Source of the DNA: Gammaproteobacteria bacterium
Lineage (GTDB): Bacteria; Pseudomonadota; Gammaproteobacteria; Enterobacterales; Psychrobiaceae
Length of the DNA stretch: 64,000 nt
Reading direction: 5' to 3'
Assembly (NCBI GenBank): GCA_013214965.1
Contig: JABSRU010000027.1
Span: 1-64,000, forward strand
The position numbers and the translations under genes are program-made. Shown in pieces: positions 37,696 to 46,843 of this stretch. Positions within the stretch are counted from its first letter, which is position 1, and every line of letters starts with the position of its first letter. The notes under the pieces are model-generated. The model was not told the DNA's origin and ran no database searches. It saw only the letters and a list, made by a program, of their open reading frames with translations.

Positions 37696-38916
37696 TTAAT
37701 TCTTATTGGTAATGTGATGAGAAGCAGCGGCCGAAAAGACAACATCTGTTGAACTATTAAGCGCTGTTTCTGCTGAATCTTGAATAACGCCAATGATAAA
37801 CCCTATTGCGACAACTTGCATTGCAATTTCGTTATTTATCCCAAACAAACTACAGGCCAAAGGAATTAATAGTAACGATCCGCCAGCGACACCTGAGGCA
37901 CCACAAGCAGAGATTGCCGATACCACACTGAGTAAGATTGCTGTAGCAATATCAATTTCAATGTTTAGGGTATGAGCCGCTGCTAAGGTTAACACCGTAA
38001 TCGTGATAGCCGCGCCAGCCATATTAATGGTGGCTCCCAATGGAATAGAAACAGAGTAAGTGTCTTCATGTAATTGTAGTTTTTTACATAAGGCCATATT
38101 AACCGGAATGTTAGCGGCAGAACTACGGGTAAAAAATGCGGTAATGCCAGATTCTCTAAGACAAGTAAAGACTAAAGGGTAAGGGTTATTTTTGGTGACC
38201 ATGAAAACAATGAACGGATTAACGATAAGTGCAATAATCAGCATTGAACTGACTAATACCATCACTAAATTACTAAATTGTTCTAATGCAGAAAATCCAG
38301 TGGTGGCAATGGTATTGGCAACCAGACCTAAAATACCAAGTGGTGCAAATTTGATCACAATTTTAACCATCGATGAAATGGCATTGGCAAAATCATGCAC
38401 GACGGCTTTCGTTGAACTACTAGCGTGCTTAAGTGCAAAGCCTAAGCCAAGCCCCCACACTAAAATGCCAATAAAATTACCCGTTGCAATAGCATTAATC
38501 GGATTATCAACCATTTTAAAGACTAAGGTATTTAACACCTCACCAAGACCTTGTGGCGGGTTGGCATTGGCACCAGCCAAATCAAGAATTAACGTGGTCG
38601 GAAATGTAAAACTCATGATCACTGCAACAAAAGCTGCACTGAGAGTTCCTAGCAGATACAAACCGATGATTGGTTTTAAATTGGCATCGCTATTGGCTTT
38701 TTGATTAGCAATTGAAGACGCGACTAATACTAGGACTAAGATTGGTGCCACGGCCTTTAATGCATTAACAAATAATTGACCCAATACCGATAACGACTTA
38801 GCAATATCAGGAGTTGCGCTGCCTAAAATGACCCCAATAAGAATGGCTGCAATGATTTGACTAACCAAACCTATGGACTGTAATTTGTTAACGATGGTTT
38901 TTACTGGAGATGTCAT
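37696..38916 (-). CDS. sstT: Serine/threonine:sodium symporter SstT
   Basis: 406-residue DAACS-family carrier with about 8 membrane segments plus two hairpins; the [11 protein letters not shown] and [13 protein letters not shown] motifs are typical of SstT. Imports L-serine and L-threonine with Na+. Divergent from pyrC. Confidence 0.93.
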   Translation of the reverse strand: MTSPVKTIVNKLQSIGLVSQIIAAILIGVILGSATPDIAKSLSVLGQLFVNALKAVAPILVLVLVASSIANQKANSDANLKPIIGLYLLGTLSAAFVAVIMSFTFPTTLILDLAGANANPPQGLGEVLNTLVFKMVDNPINAIATGNFIGILVWGLGLGFALKHASSSTKAVVHDFANAISSMVKIVIKFAPLGILGLVANTIATTGFSALEQFSNLVMVLVSSMLIIALIVNPFIVFMVTKNNPYPLVFTCLRESGITAFFTRSSAANIPVNMALCKKLQLHEDTYSVSIPLGATINMAGAAITITVLTLAAAHTLNIEIDIATAILLSVVSAISACGASGVAGGSLLLIPLACSLFGINNEIAMQVVAIGFIIGVIQDSAETALNSSTDVVFSAAASHHITNKN

Positions 38917-38960
38917 AAAACGCCTTTGTTGTGATTATTATGTGGGTTTATTGTGTTCGA

Positions 38961-39015
38961 AGAGGTTTTTTACACCTCTGGACTCTAGTTGTCCAGCAGT
39001 TATTAACGACTAGAG
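38961..39015. promoter_or_regulatory. Structured leader in the sstT-pyrC divergent region
   Basis: Overlapping inverted repeats: AGAGGT/ACCTCT (38961-38979), GGAC/GTCC (38980-38994) and CTCTAGT/ACTAGAG (38983-39015). The latter two are mutually exclusive, which would suit a leader control for sstT, or a pyrC leader. No riboswitch class was recognised. Confidence 0.35.
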
Positions 39016-39084
39016 CCTTTACTTCCCTAAGAGGGGCGATTAAAATTAGCCAAAAAATTAACCATAAATTAAATTGAGAGCATA

Positions 39085-40116
39085 ATGACAACATTGACAA
39101 TAACTCGCCCCGATGATTGGCACCTTCATTTACGAGACGGTGACGTTTTAGCTGACACGGTTCGTGATAGCGCACGTTATATGGGCCGAGCCATCATTAT
39201 GCCTAATTTGGTTCCACCGATGACCGACACTGATATTTTACTTGCATACCGTGAACGAATTTTAGCGCAAGTGCCAAGTGAGTCAAACTTCAAGCCGTTA
39301 ATGGCATTGTATTTAACCAACAATACCAGTGCTGATGAAATCATTAAGGCCCAACAATCGGGTCATGTTTATGCGGCTAAGTTGTATCCTGCAGGCGCAA
39401 CGACTAACTCAGACTCGGGCGTGACCGACGTTGCTAACATTTACCCGGCACTAGAAGCGATGAGTAAAGTTGGGATGCCACTGTTAGTGCATGGCGAAGT
39501 GACCAGTGATGACATCGATATCTTTGACCGTGAGCAAGTCTTTATCGATCTTATTTTGAAGCCGTTAGTGATTAAATTCCCTAACTTAAAAATTGTAATG
39601 GAACATATCACCACCAAACAAGCGGCAGAATTTGTCGCGAGCTGTGGCGATAATGTTGCAGCAACCATTACGGCTCATCACTTAATGTTTAACCGTAATC
39701 ACATGTTAGTGGGTGGCATTAAGCCGCATTTTTATTGTTTACCGATTTTAAAACGCAATATTCATCAGCAGGCTTTAGTCAGTGCAGCCACTAGCGGCAG
39801 TCATAAATTCTTCCTAGGGACTGATTCAGCGCCCCATGCCAAAGACAAAAAAGAAGCGGCTTGTGGTTGTGCCGGTTTATACACTTCGTTTGCAGCGATT
39901 GAGCTATATGCCGAAACTTTCGATCAAGAAAATGCATTAGACAAGCTCGAAGCCTTTGCATCGCACAACGGACCAGATTTTTATAATCTGCCTCGCAACA
40001 GCGATACTATTACCTTAGTTAAGCAAGCTTGGACCGTGCCTAACACCTTGCCATTAGGTAATGACATCGTGGTACCAATTAAAGCGAATGAACAACTTAG
40101 CTGGATGGTTAAATAA
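39085..40116 (+). CDS. pyrC: Dihydroorotase
   Basis: Cyclises carbamoyl aspartate in pyrimidine synthesis. 343 residues; the class II type. Metal ligands are in DWHLHLRDG at the N-terminus, the carboxylated Lys region AAKLYPAG near residue 100, LVHGE and the late [12 protein letters not shown]. Length and motifs match E. coli PyrC. Confidence 0.96.
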   Translation: MTTLTITRPDDWHLHLRDGDVLADTVRDSARYMGRAIIMPNLVPPMTDTDILLAYRERILAQVPSESNFKPLMALYLTNNTSADEIIKAQQSGHVYAAKLYPAGATTNSDSGVTDVANIYPALEAMSKVGMPLLVHGEVTSDDIDIFDREQVFIDLILKPLVIKFPNLKIVMEHITTKQAAEFVASCGDNVAATITAHHLMFNRNHMLVGGIKPHFYCLPILKRNIHQQALVSAATSGSHKFFLGTDSAPHAKDKKEAACGCAGLYTSFAAIELYAETFDQENALDKLEAFASHNGPDFYNLPRNSDTITLVKQAWTVPNTLPLGNDIVVPIKANEQLSWMVK

Positions 40117-40137
40117 GCCGGTTGGTTAGTTAAATAA

Positions 40138-40187
40138 GTATGTAGCCTAGGCAGTCACTATCATTAATGACTGCCTAGGCTACATAC
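40138..40187. repeat. Perfect 20-bp inverted repeat after pyrC
   Basis: GTATGTAGCCTAGGCAGTCA (40138-40157) and its exact complement (40168-40187) flank a 10-base loop. It is 21 bp after the pyrC stop and adjoins the first copy of the mauD-end repeat. It could stop transcription from both sides, but lacks a T-run. Confidence 0.75.
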
Positions 40188-40191
40188 ACCG

Positions 40192-40284
40192 TCAAATCCT
40201 CCTAAACTTGTTGCGCTAAATATTCTTACAATGAACCAACACCACGTTCTTTGGCTTCGAATAGGCTTTCTAAATGTTCACGAC
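40192..40284 (-). repeat. Copy 1 of a 93-bp direct repeat (mauD 3' end)
   Basis: Matches 40915-41007 with about six differences. On the minus strand it encodes REHLESLFEAKERGVGSL and then a stop codon, so it is a detached fragment of the mauD-like gene's last codons. It lies just before the toxin-antitoxin promoter. Confidence 0.85.
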
Positions 40285-40287
40285 AAA

Positions 40288-40335
40288 TTGCTTGTTAAGT
40301 GCTACTACGTTATCATGTACAATATTACGTACATG
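40288..40335 (+). promoter_or_regulatory. YefM/YoeB promoter and operator
   Basis: TTGCTT (40288) and TATCAT (40311) spaced by 17 bases form a promoter. The palindrome CATGTAC / GTACATG (40314-40320 and 40329-40335) overlaps the -10 and contains TGTACA, the core motif of the YefM operator in E. coli. This predicts autorepression. Confidence 0.75.
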
Positions 40336-40353
40336 AACAATTTGGAGAATATC

Positions 40354-40605
40354 ATGGATGCCATTAGCTATACATCTGCTCGTGCCAATTTAGCCTCAAC
40401 GATGGCGCAAGTTTGTAATGATCATGCCCCAATTATTATTACACGGAAAAGTGAGGCTCCTGTTGTAATGATGTCTCTTGAAGATTATCAAGCAATGGAA
40501 GAAACAACATACTTACTGCGTTCGCCTGCCAATGCGAGATATTTGCTTGAATCAATTGCGGAACTTGAAGCTGGTAAAGGTACCGAACGAGAGTTGCTGG
40601 AATGA
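40354..40605 (+). CDS. yefM: YefM-family antitoxin
   Basis: 83 residues from the ATG at 40354, with GGAG at 40344. N-terminal SYTSARANLASTMAQVC DNA-binding region of the Phd/YefM fold, then APVVMMSLEDYQAMEET, and the C-terminal toxin-binding ELEAGKG segment. Overlaps yoeB by 4 bp. Represses its own operon together with the toxin. Confidence 0.93.
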   Translation: MDAISYTSARANLASTMAQVCNDHAPIIITRKSEAPVVMMSLEDYQAMEETTYLLRSPANARYLLESIAELEAGKGTERELLE

Positions 40606-40862
40606 AATTAACGTTTGCAACAAAAGCATGGGAAAACTATCTTTATTGGCAAACTACTGACAAAAAAATGTTAAAGCGAATTAATACGTTAATCAAAGAG
40701 ATTCAAAGATCGCCTTATAGCGGTATTGGTAAACCAGAACCACTGAAACACGGGTTAGCTGGTTACTGGTCTAGACGTATAAATGATGAGCACCGTATTG
40801 TGTATAAATACCAAGATGATACGATTCTCATTGCTCAACTGCGATATCACTACAGCACATAA
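40602..40862 (+). CDS. yoeB: YoeB-family mRNA interferase toxin
   Basis: 86 residues of the RelE/YoeB fold. It cuts mRNA on the ribosome. Key features: WENYLYWQ near residue 10, KRINTLIKEI, the GKPEPLKHGLAGYWSRRI block containing the catalytic Glu and Arg, and the C-terminal RYHYS with catalytic His. All active-site positions look intact. Confidence 0.94.
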   Translation: MKLTFATKAWENYLYWQTTDKKMLKRINTLIKEIQRSPYSGIGKPEPLKHGLAGYWSRRINDEHRIVYKYQDDTILIAQLRYHYST

Positions 40863-40881
40863 AACTTTAGATTTATCATTG

Positions 40882-40914
40882 GGTCAAGCAGGCTTGGACC
40901 GTACCAAATACACC
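40882..40914 (+). pseudogene. Short fragment resembling the pyrC 3' region
   Basis: The bases at 40882-40914 resemble pyrC codons at 40018-40047 (shared AAGCA-GCTTGGACCGT-CC). So the right flank of the toxin-antitoxin unit carries a scrap of pyrC and then the mauD 3' end, in the same order as the left flank. Too short for firm proof. Confidence 0.5.
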
Positions 40915-41007
40915 TCAAATCCCCCTAGACTTGTTGGGCTAAATATTCTTGCAATGAACCAACATCGCGTTCTTTGGCTTCGAATAGGCTTTCTAAATGT
41001 TCACGAC
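40915..41007 (-). repeat. Copy 2 of the 93-bp direct repeat
   Basis: About 93 percent identical to 40192-40284 and still joined to the body of the mauD-like pseudogene. With copy 1 it brackets the 630-bp toxin-antitoxin segment. Confidence 0.85.
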
Positions 41008-41449
41008 TATTAACTAAACCAAGGCTGGCAATTCTTTCGAGAGTACGAAGGGCAACTTTTCTAACTTATGCTGTTTAATCATCGCTCGTTGCTGTGCTTC
41101 ATCACCATCGCTGGCTAAGATAACATCTAACCATTGCTTTTCAACCCGATAACTCGATTTTAAGATCGGGAATAGTGATTTACAGATCGGACAACCCGGT
41201 GCGACAAAGAATAACAGCTGACTTTTAGTCGGGTTAGTTGGCGCGATCGTAATCGCCTGATTATCGATGGTGATTAACTTCATTGATGGAACGAGATCGC
41301 CCACTTTCAACTTTTTATTCATTGCTAATGCGCCTGCCGGTGCAACTCTTTCATACAAAAAACTATTTGCCTAGTTAACGCAAATACGATCAGGCTTAAA
41401 GTAATCACAGTGAGCTACAAAAAATATTAGAGACGATGAGTGAATTCAT
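40925..41449 (-). pseudogene. mauD-like gene (methylamine/aralkylamine dehydrogenase accessory redoxin), degenerate
   Basis: Reading across frames on the minus strand gives MNSLIVSNIF, then after a frame change VITLSLIVFALTRQIVFLYERVAPAGALAMNKK (two adjoining pieces), the redoxin core with FFVAPGCPICKSLFP and its CxxC, then a deletion after LSKEL and the tail ASLGLVNSREHLESLFEAKE. This is the order of MauD proteins, thiol-disulfide factors for amine dehydrogenase maturation. At least two frame breaks and a missing segment of about 30 residues make it non-functional. No other mau or aau gene is present. Confidence 0.82.
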
Positions 41450-42194
41450 ATTAGTTCCTTGTTATCGATGCCACGGGATAGCGCTTGAGCTTGCAGTACT
41501 TGACGAAACAGGTGGTGGTATCTGAACCATTGGCCAGATGCGTCGAGGTTGATAATGAATAGATTTTTTGTTTCAAGCTGATTAATGCGCATCGAAGCAT
41601 TGGTATTATCGATGATTACATTGGCTAAATCGGCATTAAATCGTTCTAAAAAACAGGTTTTAAGTAAAAATCGAGCAAGGGCGGTCCAAGCTGGTTGATT
41701 GCTTGCGCGGTTAAGTAATCAATGGTTTGGTGGTTGATACCCAATGATTGACTATAGGATGAGTTGGTATTGTGCTGTTGGGCTAATAGGGTTAATTGGG
41801 TGCCCGCTGGCCAACCTTCGGTTGTTTGGTATAGTTGTGATAGTTTAAATTCTTGCTCAGCGAACCAAGGGGTTACGGTACGATTAACCGATTCACTCCC
41901 TTCGATTAAGTGGATGTCATCGATGATTAGTGAGGTGGGTTGTTCAATGAGACCTCGCACAAATAGGTGATAAAACGTCTGGGGTTTTGATCTTTCTCAT
42001 TAATCGACAACCAACAATAGGGCTGAGATAGCCATTCTGCCCACTGTGCCAGAATAGTGCTTTTACCAAATTCCGCCGCAGCACTTAATATAATGATCGG
42101 CACGTCGAGTTAATATGTTTAACAGATGAGTGCGCACAATGATAAATCTTCCTAAATTCGGTTTGTGGAATTTAGTACTGATAAGCTTATTCAT
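41446..42194 (-). pseudogene. MalT-like LuxR-family regulator, degenerate remnant
   Basis: From the ATG at 42194: MNKLISTKFHKPNLGRFI and RTHLLNIL, then in another frame ILSAAAEFGKSTILAQWAEWL (Walker A, first half), a Walker B-like SLIIDDIHLIEG, TTEGWPAGTQL, and in a third frame WFRYHHLFRQVLQAQ. These are successive motifs of MalT-type ATP-binding regulators, but intervening segments, the TPR part and the LuxR HTH are missing. Its last codon overlaps the mauD relic start, so a large deletion joined the two. Confidence 0.8.
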
Positions 42195-42398
42195 AATGGT
42201 CCATGGAGGTGACTTTCACATTATCGGTAATATTAAGCATAGTTGTTTCTGAGATAGCTATCCTACTGGATCAAAACTTTAAAACCATATAGTTCGTTCG
42301 TACTAATTAAAGCGAGTGACAGTTGAGCTGGATGATTCCCTAAGTTGATGGTATAAAACGATACTGGATAATCGTGTTATAGGGTTGGGCTAATCAAG

Positions 42399-43190
42399 AT
42401 GAAGTTAAAAATTAATATTGTTGATGCGTTTACTGATGTGTTGTTTAAAGGTAATTCTGCGGCCGTTATTATGTTATCAGATTGGTTATCTGAATCGCTG
42501 ATGCTGTCAATCGCCCAAGAGAATAACTTGTCAGAGACGGCTTTTGTTAAATCTATTACGGATCAAAAATTTGAAATTCGCTGGTTTTCACCAATCACTG
42601 AAATAGACTTTTGCGGCCACGCGACATTAGCCTCCGCCTTTGTTATTTTCTCAGCTCACCCTGAGTTTGAAAAAATAACCTTTTTCACTCAATCTGTTGG
42701 TGAGCTTGAAGTAACAAAAGAGGCTGATGCATTTTTTAGAATGAGTTTTCCAAATCAGATCCCTAAGTTAGTTAGTGACATACCCGCTGAATTACAGAAA
42801 GGGCTATCGATTGCGCCTATTGAGGTGCTGTTGAATCAACAAGCTTACTTTGTGGTGTATGCCGATGAGCAGGACGTGCTGAATGTTGTTCAAGATAAAG
42901 AATATTTGAAACAGTTAGCGCCCTTTGATGTGGTCGTAACCGCTAAGTCTCAGCAGTATGATTTTATATCGCGCTACTTCTGGCCTGCTAATGGCGGAGA
43001 TGAAGATCCGGTAACGGGTTCTATTCACGCAGGCTTAGCGCCTTATTGGGCGAGTAAACTCGGTAATAACCAGCTACGAGCTTTCCAAGCATCTAGTCGC
43101 GGCGGTGTATTGTCTTGCGAAGTAACTGATGATCGAGTCTTTATTTCAGGTCAGGCGGTGCAATATCTTGAAGGGTATATTACGGTTTAA
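42399..43190 (+). CDS. PhzF-family protein (isomerase-like), copy 1
   Basis: 263 residues with the diaminopimelate-epimerase-like fold of PhzF. NNLSETAFV near residue 45 contains the catalytic Glu, and GGDEDPVTGSIHAGLAPYW (near 205) the conserved Asp-Pro motif. No phenazine genes are nearby, so the substrate is unknown. It precedes an epimerase-like SDR and a second PhzF copy on the same strand. The ribosome binding site is weak. Confidence 0.88.
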   Translation: MKLKINIVDAFTDVLFKGNSAAVIMLSDWLSESLMLSIAQENNLSETAFVKSITDQKFEIRWFSPITEIDFCGHATLASAFVIFSAHPEFEKITFFTQSVGELEVTKEADAFFRMSFPNQIPKLVSDIPAELQKGLSIAPIEVLLNQQAYFVVYADEQDVLNVVQDKEYLKQLAPFDVVVTAKSQQYDFISRYFWPANGGDEDPVTGSIHAGLAPYWASKLGNNQLRAFQASSRGGVLSCEVTDDRVFISGQAVQYLEGYITV

Positions 43191-43234
43191 ACAATTAAGT
43201 AGAATGGTTAAGTAGAATGGTTAAGTAAAAGCAT

Positions 43235-44116
43235 ATGAAAATACTAGTGACAGGTACTGCTGGCCGAGTTGGCCGGGCTATTTATATCAATTTAATGCAC
43301 CATCATCAGGTTGTTGGCATTGATAAAACGCCATGTTCAACCGTCGACTATGTTGGCGATATCCGTGATACCGCCTTATTAACGAAGGCATTATCTGGGG
43401 TTGAGGTGGTTGTTCACACGGCGGCATTACATGCCCCGCATGTTGGGTTGGTTTCTGATCAAGAGTTTGAAGCGATCAATATCAAAGCAACAGAAGAACT
43501 CGCTTTATTGGGGCTGAAAATGGGGATTAAACATTTTGTTTTTACCAGTACGACGGCGCTATATGGTTTTGCTTCAACGCCAAGCGATCAAGCTGGTTGG
43601 ATTAATGAGACTGTTACTCCACAACCGAAAACGATTTATCATCACTCTAAAATCCGCGCAGAACAGATCTTGGAAAACATCTCCAATGTATTTAATTTAC
43701 CGGTCACTGTGTTGCAGATGTCGCGTTGTTTTCCTGAGCCCGCTAATTTAATGGCGATGTACCGCTTAACGCGCGGCGTTGACGCACGGGATGTTGCCCA
43801 AGCCCACGCCAGTGCGGTAGACAAACGTCTGGCAGGGTTTAGACGTTATATCATATCTGGTAGTACTCCTTTTTCTCCGGGGTCTTGTGTATCACTGCTA
43901 ACGCATGCCGTTGATGTCATTCGTGAGCGTGCGCCAAATTTAGCGAGCGATTTCGACGCCAGAGGTTGGAAATTACCCTTAAGCCTCGATCGCGTTTATG
44001 ACTCGGCATTAGCACAGCAAGAACTGGAGTGGTCGCCAAAGTATGGTTATGACAGTGTATTAAGTATGCTTGATAACGAATGGTCAGAAGTGCTGCCACC
44101 AACCTGTTCAAGATAG
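43235..44116 (+). CDS. NAD-dependent epimerase/dehydratase family protein
   Basis: 293-residue extended SDR. GTAGRVGRAIY nucleotide loop at the N-terminus, DIRDT, VHTAALHAPHVG, TSTTALYGF, and YHHSKIRAEQ with the YxxxK pair. Substrate not evident. It lies between two PhzF genes with small gaps, which suggests one transcript and one pathway. Confidence 0.85.
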   Translation: MKILVTGTAGRVGRAIYINLMHHHQVVGIDKTPCSTVDYVGDIRDTALLTKALSGVEVVVHTAALHAPHVGLVSDQEFEAINIKATEELALLGLKMGIKHFVFTSTTALYGFASTPSDQAGWINETVTPQPKTIYHHSKIRAEQILENISNVFNLPVTVLQMSRCFPEPANLMAMYRLTRGVDARDVAQAHASAVDKRLAGFRRYIISGSTPFSPGSCVSLLTHAVDVIRERAPNLASDFDARGWKLPLSLDRVYDSALAQQELEWSPKYGYDSVLSMLDNEWSEVLPPTCSR

Positions 44117-44169
44117 GCCACGTTGCTGTTGGCGACTAACTAACGTTTAGTAATATGAAAGAGGTTGTT

Positions 44170-44955
44170 ATGAAATTAAAAATTTATCAAGTTGATGCCT
44201 TTGCATCAAAAGTCTTTGAGGGAAACCCTGCTGCGATTTGCCCTTTAGAGCAATGGTTAGATGATGAGGTTCTTCAAAAAATTGCGGAAGAAAATAATTT
44301 ATCAGAAACGGCTTTTTTCGTACCATCCGATGGTGGTATTCAATTGCGGTGGTTTACTCCATTAGCTGAGGTCGATTTATGTGGTCATGCGACGTTAGCC
44401 GCGGCTCATGTCTTGTATCAGCATTTAGGTTTTGATCAAGCCAGCATTAAATTTGAGACTAAAAGTGGCCAATTAATCGTTGTTAAAACGGACAATGGCT
44501 ATAGCATGAATTTTCCCGCTTCGATGCCTATATTATCGACTGATATCCCAATCAAGCTACTTGAAGGGCTAGGGAATGTTAAGCCCAAAGAAGTATTAGC
44601 GGCTTTTGATTATATTGTTGTGCTTAATAGTGAGGATGAGGTGAAAAACATTTCGCCAGATTTCTCAAAGTGGTTAAATATTGATTTACGAGGTGTGGTC
44701 GTGACCGCTCAAGCTAATGATGTTGATTTTGTGAGCCGGTGTTTCTTTCCGAAACTAAGGGTTAACGAAGATCCGGTGACTGGCTCTGCCCATTGTGAGT
44801 TGATGCCTTATTGGGCGGATAAATTAAATAAAAATCAATTAACCGGGCGACAAATTTCAAGCCGCAGTGGTTATGTGCTTTGTGAGCTAGATAAAGACCG
44901 AGTTATCTTAACTGGCGATGCTGTTGATTATATGGTGGGTGAAATAACTATATAG
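44170..44955 (+). CDS. PhzF-family protein (isomerase-like), copy 2
   Basis: 261 residues from the ATG at 44170 (AGAGG upstream), preferred over 44155. NNLSETAFF carries the catalytic Glu and NEDPVTGSAHCELMPYW the C-terminal motif. Clearly a paralogue of the protein at 42399-43190 but far diverged, so the duplication is old. Function unknown beyond family. Confidence 0.88.
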   Translation: MKLKIYQVDAFASKVFEGNPAAICPLEQWLDDEVLQKIAEENNLSETAFFVPSDGGIQLRWFTPLAEVDLCGHATLAAAHVLYQHLGFDQASIKFETKSGQLIVVKTDNGYSMNFPASMPILSTDIPIKLLEGLGNVKPKEVLAAFDYIVVLNSEDEVKNISPDFSKWLNIDLRGVVVTAQANDVDFVSRCFFPKLRVNEDPVTGSAHCELMPYWADKLNKNQLTGRQISSRSGYVLCELDKDRVILTGDAVDYMVGEITI

Positions 44956-45058
44956 CATAATTATTATGGTGAGGTAGTTTCGCACCAAAGGGCGGAACGT
45001 GAAATGAATGAATTAGAGCGACCGATTAAGCTCGTAGTAGCTCACTTTTGTGCGATAA

Positions 45059-45082
45059 CGAGTTAGAAAAATTACTAACTCG
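45059..45082. terminator. Hairpin between the second PhzF gene and a lipoprotein gene
   Basis: CGAGTTAG / CTAACTCG with an 8-base AT-rich loop, between convergent genes. Confidence 0.5.
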
Positions 45083-45126
45083 GTCTAGGATTATATTAAA
45101 ACACGAAAGATCAGCAAACTTAGTCT

Positions 45127-46140
45127 TTATTGTGAAATTAAGTATTGAGTTAGTTCACTCTGAGTCATCACGTGAACACTTTCGGCAGGAGCTGCATTTA
45201 TAGTAAAGAAATAAAATTTAGGACCTAATTCATTACCAAGCATTTCCCGGAAATAAGTCAATTGAGCACCATGCGCAGGGTCGTCTTTACTTAATGAATC
45301 TGCTGCTTTACCAGCAATGCCATCAAACCACGAATGTACGCCTACCTTGCCACCTGTTTCATATTCTCTTTTAAAGCCAGCAGCAAATAAGTCAACGCCA
45401 CCCGAGTTAACGTCACCAGTAGCAGGAATGAACGTCGTTAATTGCGCCTTGCGAATTAATCTACCGGTATGCATATTAATGTCGTCATTAATTGAGCCAT
45501 CAATTAGTTGTAATTCCAATGTTGTTACTTCTGGATTGTTGTTAATTAATTCATCAATCTGAATATAGGTTTTAGTACCTAAAGTACCATTGACTAACGC
45601 CTTAGTCCCTTCCACTGTAACCGTACTGTTACCAGCATTAAAGAACGATGCATTAATAACTACACGCACATTAAACAGTCCTTGCGTTGCTTCATCTATC
45701 ACAGTACCTGAATAGACGAAATTATCTCCTTGCACTGAAACTTCAATATTGGACGATGCATATTCCTCTTCAACAACACCATTGGCATCAGTCTCATGCA
45801 CACTTAAACTAGCAATGGGTTTAAGATTGTTGAAGTCGTTGATATCAAGGCCGATATTAATGAAACCAGATTCATATGTTGCAATAACGCTCATGTTATC
45901 TGGTCCAGCCTGATAAAATTCTATCTTAGATAGTTCACCATCAAACTCAAACACTACTTGAGCATTGCTTTGTTTAAAGTTGGCAATATATTCAGGCACT
46001 TTATCTGGTTGAAGATTGTGAACTACTGCGGGCTCGGGTGCAATAACCTCAGGTGTAGTGGTCGATTTTGATCCACCACCACAGGCTTGCATAAAGAAGA
46101 TTGCAGTAGTAGCTATAAAAATTGATTTAAAATTTGACAT
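45127..46140 (-). CDS. Lipoprotein of unknown function
   Basis: 337 residues. Lipobox MQAC near residue 20 is followed by GGGSKSTTTPE, a flexible linker typical of surface or outer-membrane lipoproteins. The rest is Asp/Asn-rich beta-type sequence; VHSWFDGIAGKAADSLSKDDPAHG near residue 275 is the most distinctive stretch but no family was recognised. Single gene. Confidence 0.75.
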   Translation of the reverse strand: MSNFKSIFIATTAIFFMQACGGGSKSTTTPEVIAPEPAVVHNLQPDKVPEYIANFKQSNAQVVFEFDGELSKIEFYQAGPDNMSVIATYESGFINIGLDINDFNNLKPIASLSVHETDANGVVEEEYASSNIEVSVQGDNFVYSGTVIDEATQGLFNVRVVINASFFNAGNSTVTVEGTKALVNGTLGTKTYIQIDELINNNPEVTTLELQLIDGSINDDINMHTGRLIRKAQLTTFIPATGDVNSGGVDLFAAGFKREYETGGKVGVHSWFDGIAGKAADSLSKDDPAHGAQLTYFREMLGNELGPKFYFFTINAAPAESVHVMTQSELTQYLISQ

Positions 46141-46278
46141 GGTATCTCCAAATAGTTGTTCGTTAATAACGATATAATTTTAATCAGCCTTTTAACTAAT
46201 TAACTATCGAAAAGTGTTACGAATTGATAGCTAAAGGCTACATAAATAGCCATTAGGTATTACAGTTTGGTGTGCTTG

Positions 46279-46566
46279 TTATTGTTTACAATAAACCCGT
46301 GCCTCTCTCGGTGTGTAAATACCGAGTGTCGCCACATTTGCTAAACCATTTAAGAAAGTCTCTTGAACCTCAACCCTCACTACATTTTCGACCCCACCGC
46401 AAACTTCAGCTGCATTTATTTCCTTTTCCTGAGCCAGCCCATTTAGAAAGAAGTGCTGAGTGTATTTTTCTTTTATCTCACTTTTACTGTCAGATATCAC
46501 CAATGATTGTTGGGCACATCCACTCATAAATAAAGAAAAAGAAACCAAAATAAACATATTTTTCAT
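46279..46566 (-). CDS. Bor-family lipoprotein
   Basis: 95 residues from the ATG at 46566 (AAGGTTGG before it). Lipobox MSGC; then HFFLNGLAQEKEINAAEVCGG and ETFLNGL, ending GIYTPREARVYC, which is the Bor/Iss pattern first known from phage lambda and tied to serum resistance. Here no phage genes are nearby; chromosomal copies are common in marine gammaproteobacteria. Confidence 0.88.
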   Translation of the reverse strand: MKNMFILVSFSLFMSGCAQQSLVISDSKSEIKEKYTQHFFLNGLAQEKEINAAEVCGGVENVVRVEVQETFLNGLANVATLGIYTPREARVYCKQ

Positions 46567-46730
46567 ACTAACCAACCTTATTAAATACAAATTCAAGATA
46601 CGTATTGTAATCTACATGAGTTGCAAAATACGTAAGCGCTCGTAAGCGTGTGTAAGGCAATTATTAGCTGCTCATGAGTCAGTCAAACTCTAAGTGTCAT
46701 GCTATCCCAACCAAGTTAATTGAAGGATTA

Positions 46731-46794
46731 GGCGCTTTGATCATTTAATTTTACTCGGACTATAAATTCTGTATTTCCCATGGTCACGGGTATA
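46731..46794. repeat. Right-end fragment of the MITE-like element
   Basis: GGCGCTTTG, then ATTTTACTC, TATAAATTC, TATTTCCCATGGTCACGGGTATA follow the right end of 11211-11419 with a few changes. The left part is absent. Confidence 0.65.
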
Positions 46795-46796
46795 AA

Positions 46797-46820
46797 AAAA
46801 CCCATCAAAAGATGGGTTTT
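46797..46820 (-). terminator. Terminator of the YebC-like gene
   Basis: AAAACCCATC / GATGGGTTTT with an AAAA loop, T-rich on the minus strand, 24 bp after the stop. Confidence 0.88.
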
Positions 46821-46843
46821 GTGGTGTTGCTTAAATTGAACGA

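Noticed and set aside
38192-38704. 170-residue frame antisense to sstT
   Set aside because: Lies wholly inside a well-supported membrane transporter gene; no ribosome site; composition mirrors sstT.
38961-39060. Lysine or other known riboswitch upstream of sstT
   Set aside because: Hairpins exist but none of the conserved cores that I know are present.
41014-41358. Intact 114-residue redoxin
   Set aside because: N-terminal anchor and C-terminal segment are in other frames, so it is the core of a mauD pseudogene.
41646-41960. Stand-alone 104-residue protein
   Set aside because: It is the middle part of the MalT-like relic; neighbouring frames supply the missing N- and C-terminal motifs.
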